From contig PASN01000020.1 in the NCBI GenBank assembly GCA_002711995.1, forward strand, positions 1 to 56,780: a stretch of 56,780 nucleotides of DNA, given 5' to 3'. The notes beneath the pieces were generated by a model that saw nothing but the letters and a program-made list of their open reading frames with translations, did no database searches and was not told the DNA's origin. The translations under genes and the position numbers were made by a program. Shown here piece after piece: positions 1 through 7,686 of the stretch. The DNA is from Halobacteriovoraceae bacterium. GTDB taxonomy: Bacteria; Bdellovibrionota; Bacteriovoracia; Bacteriovoracales; Bacteriovoracaceae. How positions within the stretch are numbered: the first letter of the stretch is position 1; every line of letters starts with the position of its first letter.

Positions 1-154
1 TGAAGTAATTTAAACTTTTAAATTAGCTCATAGTTCGTTTGGTGTTCTAGACGAAGTAGCTCATGTCACCATGTCTACCGTCGGAGGGACACTAAAAGTA
101 TCTCGTCCATTCATCCGACATCGTTCATTGAACGGGTCCTTTCTCATCTTGTTA

Positions 155-181
155 TTGTCCCCGAAGGAACAAAACTTTTTT
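155..181 (+). terminator. Rho-independent terminator of an upstream plus-strand transcript
   Basis: TTGTCC (155-160) pairs with GGAACAA (166-172, one bulged A) across the loop CCGAA, followed by AAC and six T. It therefore ends something transcribed on the plus strand from at or before base 1. All three plus-strand frames meet a stop within the first 25 bases, so the visible part of that transcript is 3' UTR or non-coding RNA. Confidence 0.55.
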
Positions 182-309
182 ACTAACTATTCGAATTTTA
201 AAGAGCAAAGATCAACATCAGCCTGTCAGCTGTTCATCAAGTGATGTTTCGTGTTGATCAGTGAGACAGCATATTATTTATTTTAATTAATCCCGTCAAC
301 AGTTTTTTT

Positions 310-340
310 GAAAAAAGTTACTTTTTTTTTAACTTTTTTC
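310..340 (-). terminator. Terminator-like AT-rich hairpin after pheT
   Basis: GAAAAAAGTTA (310-320) and TAACTTTTTTC (330-340) are perfect inverted repeats 9 bases apart, starting 6 bases beyond the pheT stop. On the minus strand the T-run lies within the descending arm, as in AT-rich intrinsic terminators. Confidence 0.6.
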
Positions 341-345
341 TAACC

Positions 346-2772
346 CTATGATTTTAAAGGGAATCCGGCCCCATCAAGAGTCTTGATGACCATGTTTTCC
401 GCCTTTTTAATGAATTCGTGATCCAAAGTCTTATTAGGGTCTTCAAATTTCACGGATAAAGTAACTGCATTTTGTGTTTCATTTTGATTGAAAACGTCCA
501 AAACCTTCTTTTCCGACAATTCCTTTAGTTTTACCTTCTTTAGGCACTCAAGAACAGTAGCGGCAGGCTTTTCCTTTTCAACCAACACAGTGCAATCAAA
601 TGTTGAAACTGGGAACTTTGAGATTGGTTTATACTTACTCTTATCTTTTAGTTCTCTATTCAAAAAATCCGTGAGGTCTATTACGGCAACTGAAGCAAAA
701 CCTTTAGCTTTAAAATTTTTCATCATTAAAGGGTGAATAGAGAAAATACTTCCCTTGAATTTGCCCATGATTCTAATATTTAAAAACTCGTGTGGGTGTG
801 AACCTGTCCAAGACTTGTCTACCACTTCATTTTTGAACTTTCCTGTTTCCGTTGATAGATCGTAAGGGACATTCAAATACGACAGTAGTTTTTCAGTCGT
901 GTTAATCAAGTCAATGAATGGAGTTTCTTTCTTATCAAAACTAGCGATAAGGAGTTGATGTTTTTCGTCTGAAAAGTTTTTATCACTAGATAAATAACTT
1001 CTTCCAATTTCAAAAAAAGAAAATTTTGAAAATCGTTTAGCGTTTTCACCTATAACTTCAAGGGCACTTGGGACTAAGCTTGGCCTCATCCTGTCTGCAT
1101 CTTTTGACAATGCATTTACAAGTTTAAGCTCTTCGTTTTTATTTTCCCATACGGCCTTATCAAGAAGCTTCTCACCCACTAAAGGATAGGTCATGATCTC
1201 AAGGGACTCCCCCTTTAAACTAAGGAAGTCTTGAATCTTTCTTGTAATCTTTTTTCCTGGCTCTAACTTTGTGGCACTAAGCTCGGTTAAAGGCGCGACC
1301 GGAACAATATTGTCATAGCCGACCATCCTACCAACCTCTTCCACAAGATCCGCTTCACATTCAATATCTTTAGTAGTCCTAAAGGTAGGCACTGTGACTT
1401 TAAGATCGGTCCCATCTTTTTCAACTCCAAAGTCCAGAGCCGTAAAAATTTTAACAAGCTCTTCCTCACTAAGATCGTGTCCAAGTGTGGATTTGATTTT
1501 TTGAGTTGATGTCTTTATCACCAATGGTTTTATTTCATCTAAGGGCTCACCATCATACTCTGGTCTTCCAACGACTTTTGCCTCTGGACAAAGTTGTAAA
1601 ATTAAATCGAGAGTTCTAAGTAGTGTGGTGTAGCACTGAGCACTGTCTAAAGACTTTTCATACCTCTGAGAGGAATCAGTTCTTAAACCTAAACGCGTGC
1701 TTGTAGTTCGAACTCTTTCAGCATTCCAATTAGCGACTTCAATAAAAACCTTGGTGGTGTCTTCACTAACCCCACTATTAAGACCTCCCATTATACCGGC
1801 GAGAACCAAAGGCTTTTTGGAGTCACAAATTACAGTATCTCCAGGAACTAATTCCCTATCAACCTCGTCCAAGGTTTTAAAAGTTTGGTTTTCATTCAAT
1901 TGCTTTATGTGAATGACATTATCTTCAATTTTATCTCTATCGAAGATATGAAGTGGAATGCCTAGTTCAAGCATTACATAGTTTGAGACATCCACGATAT
2001 TGTTGATCGGTCTAAGCCCTGCAGCTTCTAATCTACTCTTAATCCATTCAGGACTGTCGGCTACCTTAACACCATCCAACGATAGACCCCAATAGGCCAA
2101 CCCAGAGGAATCTTTTTCAACCTTTGGAGTTATTGGGCTTTTCTCACTGTTGAACTGGGCCTCTAACTTTTCTTTCCAAGATGTATTGTATGGCTTCTTA
2201 AGCTCTTTAGAATGAGCGGCCGCAAACTCTCGAGCAAGGCCGTAGTGTCCCCACAAGTCTGGTCTGTGAGTTAAAGATTTATTGTCCACATCTAAAACAA
2301 CATCAGCTTCAAGGTTCAAGTATTCAAGCATTGACTGTCCAACGTCAGCGTCATCGCTTAGTTCCATCAAACCACTTGAGCCCTCACCAATGCCCAACTC
2401 AACTTGGGAGCAAAGCATTCCTTCAGAGACAATACCTCTAATTTTTTTGGGCTCTAAGGTAAGGCCATTGGGCAGAGTCGTTCCAAGAGGTGCATACGGG
2501 ATCTTAAGTCCTTCTCTAACATTAGGAGCACCACAAACAACTTCCTTTGTCTTCCCTTTTCCAAAGTTAAAAGTAACAAGATTAAGCTTGTCAGCTTCAG
2601 GATGTTTTTTAACCGATTCTATTTCAGCAACTTTTATTTGCTTAAGGTGGGTATAGGTTGTTGTGACATCCTCCACCTCCGCGGTTGTCATAGTGAAAGA
2701 GTTGGCAAGCTCGTCAGCATCCAATTCAGGTAATTCTACAAAGTCTTTTATCCAGTTTAGCGAAATTAACAC
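346..2772 (-). CDS. pheT: Phenylalanyl-tRNA synthetase beta subunit
   Basis: Beta chain of the cytoplasmic alpha2beta2 enzyme that charges tRNA-Phe. The 808-aa product matches the bacterial family length (about 800). It opens with the typical SLNWIKDFVELP, followed by the tRNA-binding OB domain (KKHPEADKLNLV), B3/B4 and B5 domains and a C-terminal anticodon-binding ferredoxin-like domain (SKFPVSTFDCTVLV). The frame is open further upstream, but that extension would run into pheS. I prefer GTG at 2772-2770, which has AAGGAACG just upstream and places the start 13 bases after the pheS stop. It is the second gene of a pheS-pheT operon. Confidence 0.95.
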   Translation of the reverse strand: MLISLNWIKDFVELPELDADELANSFTMTTAEVEDVTTTYTHLKQIKVAEIESVKKHPEADKLNLVTFNFGKGKTKEVVCGAPNVREGLKIPYAPLGTTLPNGLTLEPKKIRGIVSEGMLCSQVELGIGEGSSGLMELSDDADVGQSMLEYLNLEADVVLDVDNKSLTHRPDLWGHYGLAREFAAAHSKELKKPYNTSWKEKLEAQFNSEKSPITPKVEKDSSGLAYWGLSLDGVKVADSPEWIKSRLEAAGLRPINNIVDVSNYVMLELGIPLHIFDRDKIEDNVIHIKQLNENQTFKTLDEVDRELVPGDTVICDSKKPLVLAGIMGGLNSGVSEDTTKVFIEVANWNAERVRTTSTRLGLRTDSSQRYEKSLDSAQCYTTLLRTLDLILQLCPEAKVVGRPEYDGEPLDEIKPLVIKTSTQKIKSTLGHDLSEEELVKIFTALDFGVEKDGTDLKVTVPTFRTTKDIECEADLVEEVGRMVGYDNIVPVAPLTELSATKLEPGKKITRKIQDFLSLKGESLEIMTYPLVGEKLLDKAVWENKNEELKLVNALSKDADRMRPSLVPSALEVIGENAKRFSKFSFFEIGRSYLSSDKNFSDEKHQLLIASFDKKETPFIDLINTTEKLLSYLNVPYDLSTETGKFKNEVVDKSWTGSHPHEFLNIRIMGKFKGSIFSIHPLMMKNFKAKGFASVAVIDLTDFLNRELKDKSKYKPISKFPVSTFDCTVLVEKEKPAATVLECLKKVKLKELSEKKVLDVFNQNETQNAVTLSVKFEDPNKTLDHEFIKKAENMVIKTLDGAGFPLKS

Positions 2773-2785
2773 GCGCGTTCCTTTA

Positions 2786-3820
2786 TTAGTAAGATGAAAA
2801 TTGTTTATTAAAACGAAGGTCTCCCGAATGAAGATGGCGAATATCTTCAATCGCGTTTTTGACCATGACCAAACGATCCAGTCCTAGACCAAAAGCAAAG
2901 CCATTGTACTCTTCAGGGTCAATGCCTCCGGCCTTCAAAACATTAGGGTGAACCATTCCACAAGGAAGAAGCTCAAGCCATCCGCTATGCCTGGACTCTC
3001 CCTTCTTGGGTTTTTTCCACCTGATGTCTAATTCAAAGCCAGGCTCCACAAAAGGAAAAAATCCAGGTCTTAACCTAACTTCCATATCCTTTTTGAAGAT
3101 TTCTTTTAAAAGAGTTTTCATAAAGTAGATCAGGTTGCCGACAGTTATGTCTTTTCCAACCATCATTCCTTCAAGTTGGTGGAAGCACATTTCATGTGTG
3201 GCATCTGTTCTTTCACAACGAAAAACTTTTCCAGGTCCTACAAACTTGAATGGAGGTTTCCTTGTTTCCATTCCTCTCACCTGAATTGTAGAGGTATGGG
3301 TTCTAAGAAGGTGTTTTTTGTCCTGAAACCAGAAGGTATCTTGCATATCTCGAGCAGGATGAGTCTCTGGGATATTCAGCGCTCCAAAGTTATGCCAGTC
3401 ATCCTCAATGTGAGGTCCATCCAAAACTTCAAATCCCATTGATTGAAATATATCTTCTACTTCACGCTGAATTTGGTGGACAGGGTGAACTCCCCCCTGA
3501 TTGAGCCCCTTGTCTAAAACAGAGTCCGTTAGTGAGAAATCAATTTTAGACTTTGCGAGCTTCTCATTAACCTCTTTCAGCTCAATATCTCTTAGCTTGT
3601 CTTGAACCATTTTTTCGATTTGTTGTTTTACCTCGTTGCTTTTTGGGCCTATTGCCTTTCTCTGCTCAGGTGTGGCGTCTTTCAAAGACTTAAGGATCTC
3701 GGAAAGAGCACCTTTTTTGCCAATAAACGAGGATTTCAAGTTCAAGACATCAGCTTGCTTGTCCACATTGTTAATCTGTTCTTTAAAATCAGTGAACAGC
3801 GACTCAATTTTTTCCAACAT
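2786..3820 (-). CDS. pheS: Phenylalanyl-tRNA synthetase alpha subunit
   Basis: Catalytic alpha chain (344 aa, normal length). An N-terminal coiled-coil for tRNA binding covers about residues 1-85. The class II core follows: GGVHPVHQIQREVEDIF, DTFWFQDKKHLLRTHTS (motif 2 region), VFRCERTDATH and the C-terminal motif 3 NGFAFGLGLDRLVM. It is first in the operon with pheT. The ATG at 3820 follows a modest AGGAC. The 470 bases upstream hold a terminator and a structured region that could be a separate RNA or an attenuating leader. Confidence 0.96.
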   Translation of the reverse strand: MLEKIESLFTDFKEQINNVDKQADVLNLKSSFIGKKGALSEILKSLKDATPEQRKAIGPKSNEVKQQIEKMVQDKLRDIELKEVNEKLAKSKIDFSLTDSVLDKGLNQGGVHPVHQIQREVEDIFQSMGFEVLDGPHIEDDWHNFGALNIPETHPARDMQDTFWFQDKKHLLRTHTSTIQVRGMETRKPPFKFVGPGKVFRCERTDATHEMCFHQLEGMMVGKDITVGNLIYFMKTLLKEIFKKDMEVRLRPGFFPFVEPGFELDIRWKKPKKGESRHSGWLELLPCGMVHPNVLKAGGIDPEEYNGFAFGLGLDRLVMVKNAIEDIRHLHSGDLRFNKQFSSY

Positions 3821-3914
3821 TTTGTGTCCTATGTTATGTATATGAAATTAGCTAAGTTAGCAGAATTGTGAAAAAGCCTACCAAAACCAAAAAAATAAGA
3901 CAACGAGTCTAAAC

Positions 3915-3946
3915 AAAAAAAGGACCTTCGTTGAGGTCCTTTTTTC
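3915..3946 (-). terminator. Strong terminator upstream of pheS
   Basis: GGACCT (3922-3927), loop TCGTTG, AGGTCC (3934-3939), flanked by A-run and T-run so that the hairpin reads as a terminator on both strands. On the minus strand it sits about 95 bases before pheS. It either ends an RNA transcribed from about 4260 or acts as an attenuator in the pheST leader. Confidence 0.8.
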
Positions 3947-3989
3947 TTAATCAAAAATTGGAAAATCCAAATTTAAGCTAAAAGCTTAC

Positions 3990-4265
3990 TTTAAAAAAAA
4001 TGAATGTAGTTCCCAAGCGAATTCACGCTATGGTCCCAATAATACCTCCCGAAAAGCTCCACGCCTAGCACTTGGCAAGCAAGTGACCCGTTGTTAATGA
4101 CTCGCAACTCCTAATGCGAACCTAGGGTAGAACACTTTTACTCCGCTTCGGCATTCATTAGCTCTGGATATGTTAAGAGCAATGACTTTGTTTCCACGCC
4201 TCTCGGCCGTGGTCACCCTTTCCACGGGTTTTGGTTAAATTCATTTTAACAAGGTGCAAAACCAG
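3990..4265 (-). ncRNA. Candidate structured non-coding RNA (family not identified)
   Basis: This stretch is ORF-poor on both strands, looks more GC-rich than the surrounding intergenic DNA and is dense in hairpins. Read on the minus strand these include GTTAAA/TTTAAC, CCGTGG/CCACGG, CCAC-GCC-GAGA-GGC-GTGG, GCTCT/AGAGC, TCGCA/TGCGA, CACTTG/CAAGTG and AGCG/CGCT, then a T8 run near 4000 and the terminator at 3915-3946. I found no tmRNA tag or CCA end, no RNase P GAGGAAAGUCC box and no SRP GGAAG box. 6S RNA is possible but not demonstrable by eye. It could instead be a long pheST leader. Confidence 0.4.
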
Positions 4266-4289
4266 CTCAAAACATTTTTGTAAGTTTTG

Positions 4290-4799
4290 TTAAAAAAGAC
4301 GAGTTCTCAAGGAGTTAAACAACTCCACTTTCTCGGGGCATTTGTAATCAGGATAGGTCCAAGGCAAGAACTGATAACTTTTGTTCTCATATTTATACGT
4401 AAGGTCCGCATAGACTCCAGAGCCAAGATAAATTCTGTGAGCATAGGGCTTGCTAGTTGCAAGAATCATTTGTTCTTTAACAAGTATCCCAATATCCATA
4501 TTTATGACTCTGCTTTCAGAATCAAGATGTTGCCCCTCAACACCATCGGCCCAAAGTTTTCCTGCCACAAGTTCTTCTCTGCAGTAATGTTCATGGCTCC
4601 ATAAAATAAGCCTACTTAGGCCGGACCCCATTTCTTTGGAGTAATAAGCGAAGGAGGGAGTTGTTTGAGGGATTAAGCTGCCAGATAGCCTATACCTTTC
4701 TTTCCATATGGACTCAACAGCTGTTGCATCAATCTTTTCATGATTAAAAATACAACTTGAGAAGATGAGACCTTTGTCAGCAGCTTTAAGCTTTGCCAT
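4290..4799 (-). CDS. DUF4416 family protein
   Basis: 169 aa, no signal peptide. The family pattern is visible: an N-terminal GLIFSSCIFN strand, then YYSKEMG, the central VINMDIGILVKEQMILATSK segment, HRIYLGSGVYADLTYKYE, and WTYPDYK near the C-terminus. Function is unknown for the family. The start codon directly follows the stop of the heptose kinase gene, so the two are translationally linked. The gene ends before the candidate RNA region. Confidence 0.75.
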   Translation of the reverse strand: MAKLKAADKGLIFSSCIFNHEKIDATAVESIWKERYRLSGSLIPQTTPSFAYYSKEMGSGLSRLILWSHEHYCREELVAGKLWADGVEGQHLDSESRVINMDIGILVKEQMILATSKPYAHRIYLGSGVYADLTYKYENKSYQFLPWTYPDYKCPEKVELFNSLRTRLF

Positions 4800-5801
4800 T
4801 TACTTTAATAAACTGGGATAGGAAGCTTTAAGCTCTTCTTGAGTTGCCAAAGCGGTGCCTTTTTTTCCAACAACAACGCCAGAGGCACAATTGCCAACCC
4901 ATGCAGCTTCTTCCAAAGTTGCAGAACTAACCATAGCACTCACAACAGCGCTTATTGCGGTGTCGCCAGCTCCGGACACATCAAAAACTTCTTTAGCCAC
5001 GGTGGGTATTTTATGGAACTTTCCATCAGCTTCAGTGTCAATCATCCCCATCCCTTCAGATCCAAGAGTGATGATAATCTTTTTGAGGTCTAACTTATCG
5101 ACAAGCAACATAGCAACCTTTTCAATATCCTTTTCACTGCTTCCAAGGCATTGGGCCATCATTAAGCTCTCAGCTTTGTTTGGCTTAAGCAGAGTCGCAC
5201 CTTTATACCATGATGGAGGTGTTGTTCTTGAGGGGTCAACGGCGACCATTCTTCCGATGCTTTTGGCCTCTTTTATAAAGAATTCAGTCATATCCTTAGT
5301 AAAGAACCCCTTTCCGTAGTCTTCAAGTATTAAGGCTGAGTGAGCTTCTTTAAACTCGTTAAACCGATCTTTAACTCTTTCGTAAATATTTGTCTCTATA
5401 GGCTCTTTTGTCTCGTAATCCACCCTGCATATTTGTTGAGTTTCTGTGACAACTCTTTCTTTGAAAGTAGTCATTCTGCTTTTATCTCTAACAAGTCCCC
5501 AGGTTTTAAGTCCTGCTTCTTCTAAAAGGTCTTCCAGGATGTTTCCGTTTTGGTCATCTCCAATTACGCTGCATATCGTAGATTTTGCTTTTAATGAGTG
5601 AAGATTGTCTGAAACGTTTGCTGCGAGGCCAAGCTTTGTCCACTCTTTACTAACCTCAAGAATAGGCACTGGAGCTTCCGGAGATATTCGGTTGACTTCT
5701 CCATAAGTGTATTTATCCACGCCTACATCTCCAACAACAAGAATGGGATCTATCTTTTCAAAATTATCAAGAATTTCGTTAAATCTTTGCTCGCTAATCA
5801 T
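4800..5801 (-). CDS. rfaE1: D-glycero-beta-D-manno-heptose-7-phosphate kinase (PfkB/ribokinase fold)
   Basis: Phosphorylates heptose-7-phosphate in ADP-heptose synthesis for the LPS inner core. The 333-aa product has the RfaE domain I start (VVGDVGVDKYTYGEVNRISPEAPVP) and the PfkB C-terminal signature DVSGAGDTAIS carrying the catalytic base. Only the kinase half is present; the adenylyltransferase half of bifunctional HldE is not in the window. The frame is open from a TTG at 5807, but ATG at 5801 lies 9 bases after AGGAG and is preferred. Confidence 0.85.
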   Translation of the reverse strand: MISEQRFNEILDNFEKIDPILVVGDVGVDKYTYGEVNRISPEAPVPILEVSKEWTKLGLAANVSDNLHSLKAKSTICSVIGDDQNGNILEDLLEEAGLKTWGLVRDKSRMTTFKERVVTETQQICRVDYETKEPIETNIYERVKDRFNEFKEAHSALILEDYGKGFFTKDMTEFFIKEAKSIGRMVAVDPSRTTPPSWYKGATLLKPNKAESLMMAQCLGSSEKDIEKVAMLLVDKLDLKKIIITLGSEGMGMIDTEADGKFHKIPTVAKEVFDVSGAGDTAISAVVSAMVSSATLEEAAWVGNCASGVVVGKKGTALATQEELKASYPSLLK

Positions 5802-5867
5802 TAACAATGTCTCCTAGTAACATTTTATCAAGTACAAATGTAACGTGGGCACGGCCCTTTGGGAAGA

Positions 5868-6572
5868 TTATTTAAAGAGGGACTCTTTACTCTGGTAATG
5901 CTCAAACATAATACGCACAACCTCATCGATTCCTATATCTGAAGTATCCACCTCGATGGCATCGTCCGCTTTCCTTAAAGGAGCAACATCTCTTTGGGTG
6001 TCTTGAAGGTCGCGCTTCTCAATATCTTCCTTAACCTGGCCTAGAGTAAGGCCTTCACCCTCTCCCTTTTCTCTAAGCTGTTCAAGCCTTCTTTGGGCGC
6101 GCACATCGCTGTTTGCGGTCAAAAAGAATTTGAGTGCGGCGTTTGGAAAGATAACTGTGCCAATATCTCTGCCTTCTAAGATGGATGGAGACTCTTTAGC
6201 TATTCTTCTTTGGAGTTTTGCCAAGAACTCTCTGACAACGCTAAATTTTGATGTTTGAGAGGCCAGTTTGGAAACGTGGTGCTCACGAATTTTTCTTGTG
6301 AGGTCTTCGCCGTTGACACTAATAAGAACAGAACGACTTGGAGCATATTGAAAGTCCAAGTCCTCCAAATAACTCTCTACCTCTTTTTGCTCACCATCGG
6401 TGAGTGTGTCTTTTTTAAAGTCAATATCAAGGGAGTCCAACTTATATGCCAATGCCCTAAACATGGCACCTGTATCTAAATAAGTGAATCCTATTTTATC
6501 TGCGAACAATTTGGTTATGGTTGATTTGCCGCTTCCACTTGGACCGTCAATGGCAATGACTTTATCCTTCAT
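5868..6572 (-). CDS. cmk: Cytidylate kinase
   Basis: Phosphorylates CMP/dCMP with ATP. 234 aa, typical length. It has the P-loop GPSGSGKST near the N-terminus, then YLDTGAMFRALA, the catalytic segment LEGRDIGTVIFPNA, and the LID-type region with RDLQDTQRDVAPLRKADDAIEVDTS. The preceding bases GAAGAAGGA serve as ribosome-binding site for the ATG at 6572. It is followed by the heptose kinase gene on the same strand after 66 bases. Confidence 0.93.
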   Translation of the reverse strand: MKDKVIAIDGPSGSGKSTITKLFADKIGFTYLDTGAMFRALAYKLDSLDIDFKKDTLTDGEQKEVESYLEDLDFQYAPSRSVLISVNGEDLTRKIREHHVSKLASQTSKFSVVREFLAKLQRRIAKESPSILEGRDIGTVIFPNAALKFFLTANSDVRAQRRLEQLREKGEGEGLTLGQVKEDIEKRDLQDTQRDVAPLRKADDAIEVDTSDIGIDEVVRIMFEHYQSKESLFK

Positions 6573-6668
6573 TCCTTCTTCTCCACTCCTGTCAAAAAAT
6601 CTGCCCTCACCTTAAATTCCGCAAAGTGAAAAGGCAATAAGAAGACGAGTTTAAGTGAATTGAAGCCC

Positions 6669-7529
6669 CTATATTCTCTTACTTAACTCTCTATAGGCAT
6701 TTTGAACTTTGGTTAAGTATAAATTTTTCTGCCCTACTGGAAGTTTGTGTCTAAGTCTGTATCGAGTCCAACCTGGCCCCATATTATATGCAACTGTGGC
6801 AAGCTTGTGACTATGGTCGAACTTTTTAAGCAGATACTTCAAATATACAATCCCTAATTCAATATTTATTAGTTTCATTTTATAGAAGCCTAGCTGTCTT
6901 GAACTTATTTCCCTTTTAAAGAAATAGTTCAAATCGGCCATTGGGTTTTCCACCACCAACCTATTCCCTTTTTTGCGATAGACGTTGTAGATCCAGGCCT
7001 TGGTTTTTGGCATGAGCTGCATCAGTCCTCTTGCTCCCACAGAGCTTTTCGCAGTGGGAACAAAGTGGCTTTCAGTCCACATTATGGACATAACCCAAAA
7101 AGGATCGATTTGATGTTTTTCTGAAAGTAATAGCACAGGACGAACATACTTTTTTGCCCTCTCTCTCATTCTAGAAGGGATTGAGCGAACCATTAAAGTC
7201 TCAATAACTTCCATTCTTTGATTTTCAATAAAGCTAAGATCCTTAATGAAAAAGCCAGGACTGGCCTTGCTGAATGAGTACCTGTCTTTTAGCTCGGCAA
7301 TGAGGTTTAAATTTTTATTTGCAAAGTTTTGAAGAACTTTCTTATTTGGTCTTTCTATTAGTGGAGAACCTATGTGCTTCAGCTTTACCGAAGAGGTCTC
7401 ATGCAAGTCATTGCTGGACAGAAAGAAAAAACTTCCAAACAGTGCCATGAAAGACAGGACCATCAACTCAGGGTGTGAAAGCATGGGAGTTGCTTTAACT
7501 TTTGGATTAAAAATTGAGGCTAAAGACAT
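6669..7529 (-). CDS. Membrane-anchored lytic transglycosylase (SLT domain)
   Basis: Cleaves murein glycan strands to anhydro-muropeptides. 286 aa. A hydrophobic segment at about residues 22-38 probably anchors it in the inner membrane with the catalytic domain in the periplasm. The C-terminal SLT domain has the catalytic Glu in WTESHF, then GARGLMQLMP and VAYNMGPG. The start is ATG at 7529 after GGGGAT. A -10-like GCCGATAC lies just upstream, but no matching sigma-28 -35 was found. Transcribed divergently from the thioredoxin-domain gene. Confidence 0.85.
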   Translation of the reverse strand: MSLASIFNPKVKATPMLSHPELMVLSFMALFGSFFFLSSNDLHETSSVKLKHIGSPLIERPNKKVLQNFANKNLNLIAELKDRYSFSKASPGFFIKDLSFIENQRMEVIETLMVRSIPSRMRERAKKYVRPVLLLSEKHQIDPFWVMSIMWTESHFVPTAKSSVGARGLMQLMPKTKAWIYNVYRKKGNRLVVENPMADLNYFFKREISSRQLGFYKMKLINIELGIVYLKYLLKKFDHSHKLATVAYNMGPGWTRYRLRHKLPVGQKNLYLTKVQNAYRELSKRI

Positions 7530-7686
7530 GCTAAGATCCCCTCTGTATCGGCGTTTCGTTAATATGGAAGAGGTTTCTAACGCGCGCTCAACGAAAAAGT
7601 AAATAAAATTATTGTAATAAGACTAAAAATTACAGAGAATTTATGCCTAAGTTATTACTTTTTTTGAACTTTCCAAGGATCTATAT

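Larger units (their letters stand above)
1..345. other. Non-coding stretch at the window edge
   Basis: No open frame longer than about 60 codons on either strand. Bases 30-170 look less AT-rich than the flanks and contain short inverted repeats, for example CGTTCA/TGAACG at 122-134. Bases 205-260 contain a longer imperfect repeat (ATCAACA...TGTTGAT). The plus-strand terminator at 155-181 and the pheT terminator at 310-340 close it. I could not match it to rRNA, tRNA, tmRNA, RNase P RNA or SRP RNA by eye. Confidence 0.5.

Noticed and set aside
2773..2850. N-terminal extension of PheT to 834 aa
   Set aside because: It would overlap pheS by 65 bases and is not family-like. The GTG at 2772 has a good ribosome-binding site.
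4110..4135. T-arm-like CCTAGGTTCGCATTAGG in the structured region
   Set aside because: Loop sequence is wrong for TTCRANY and no acceptor stem or CCA end is nearby, so neither tRNA nor tmRNA.
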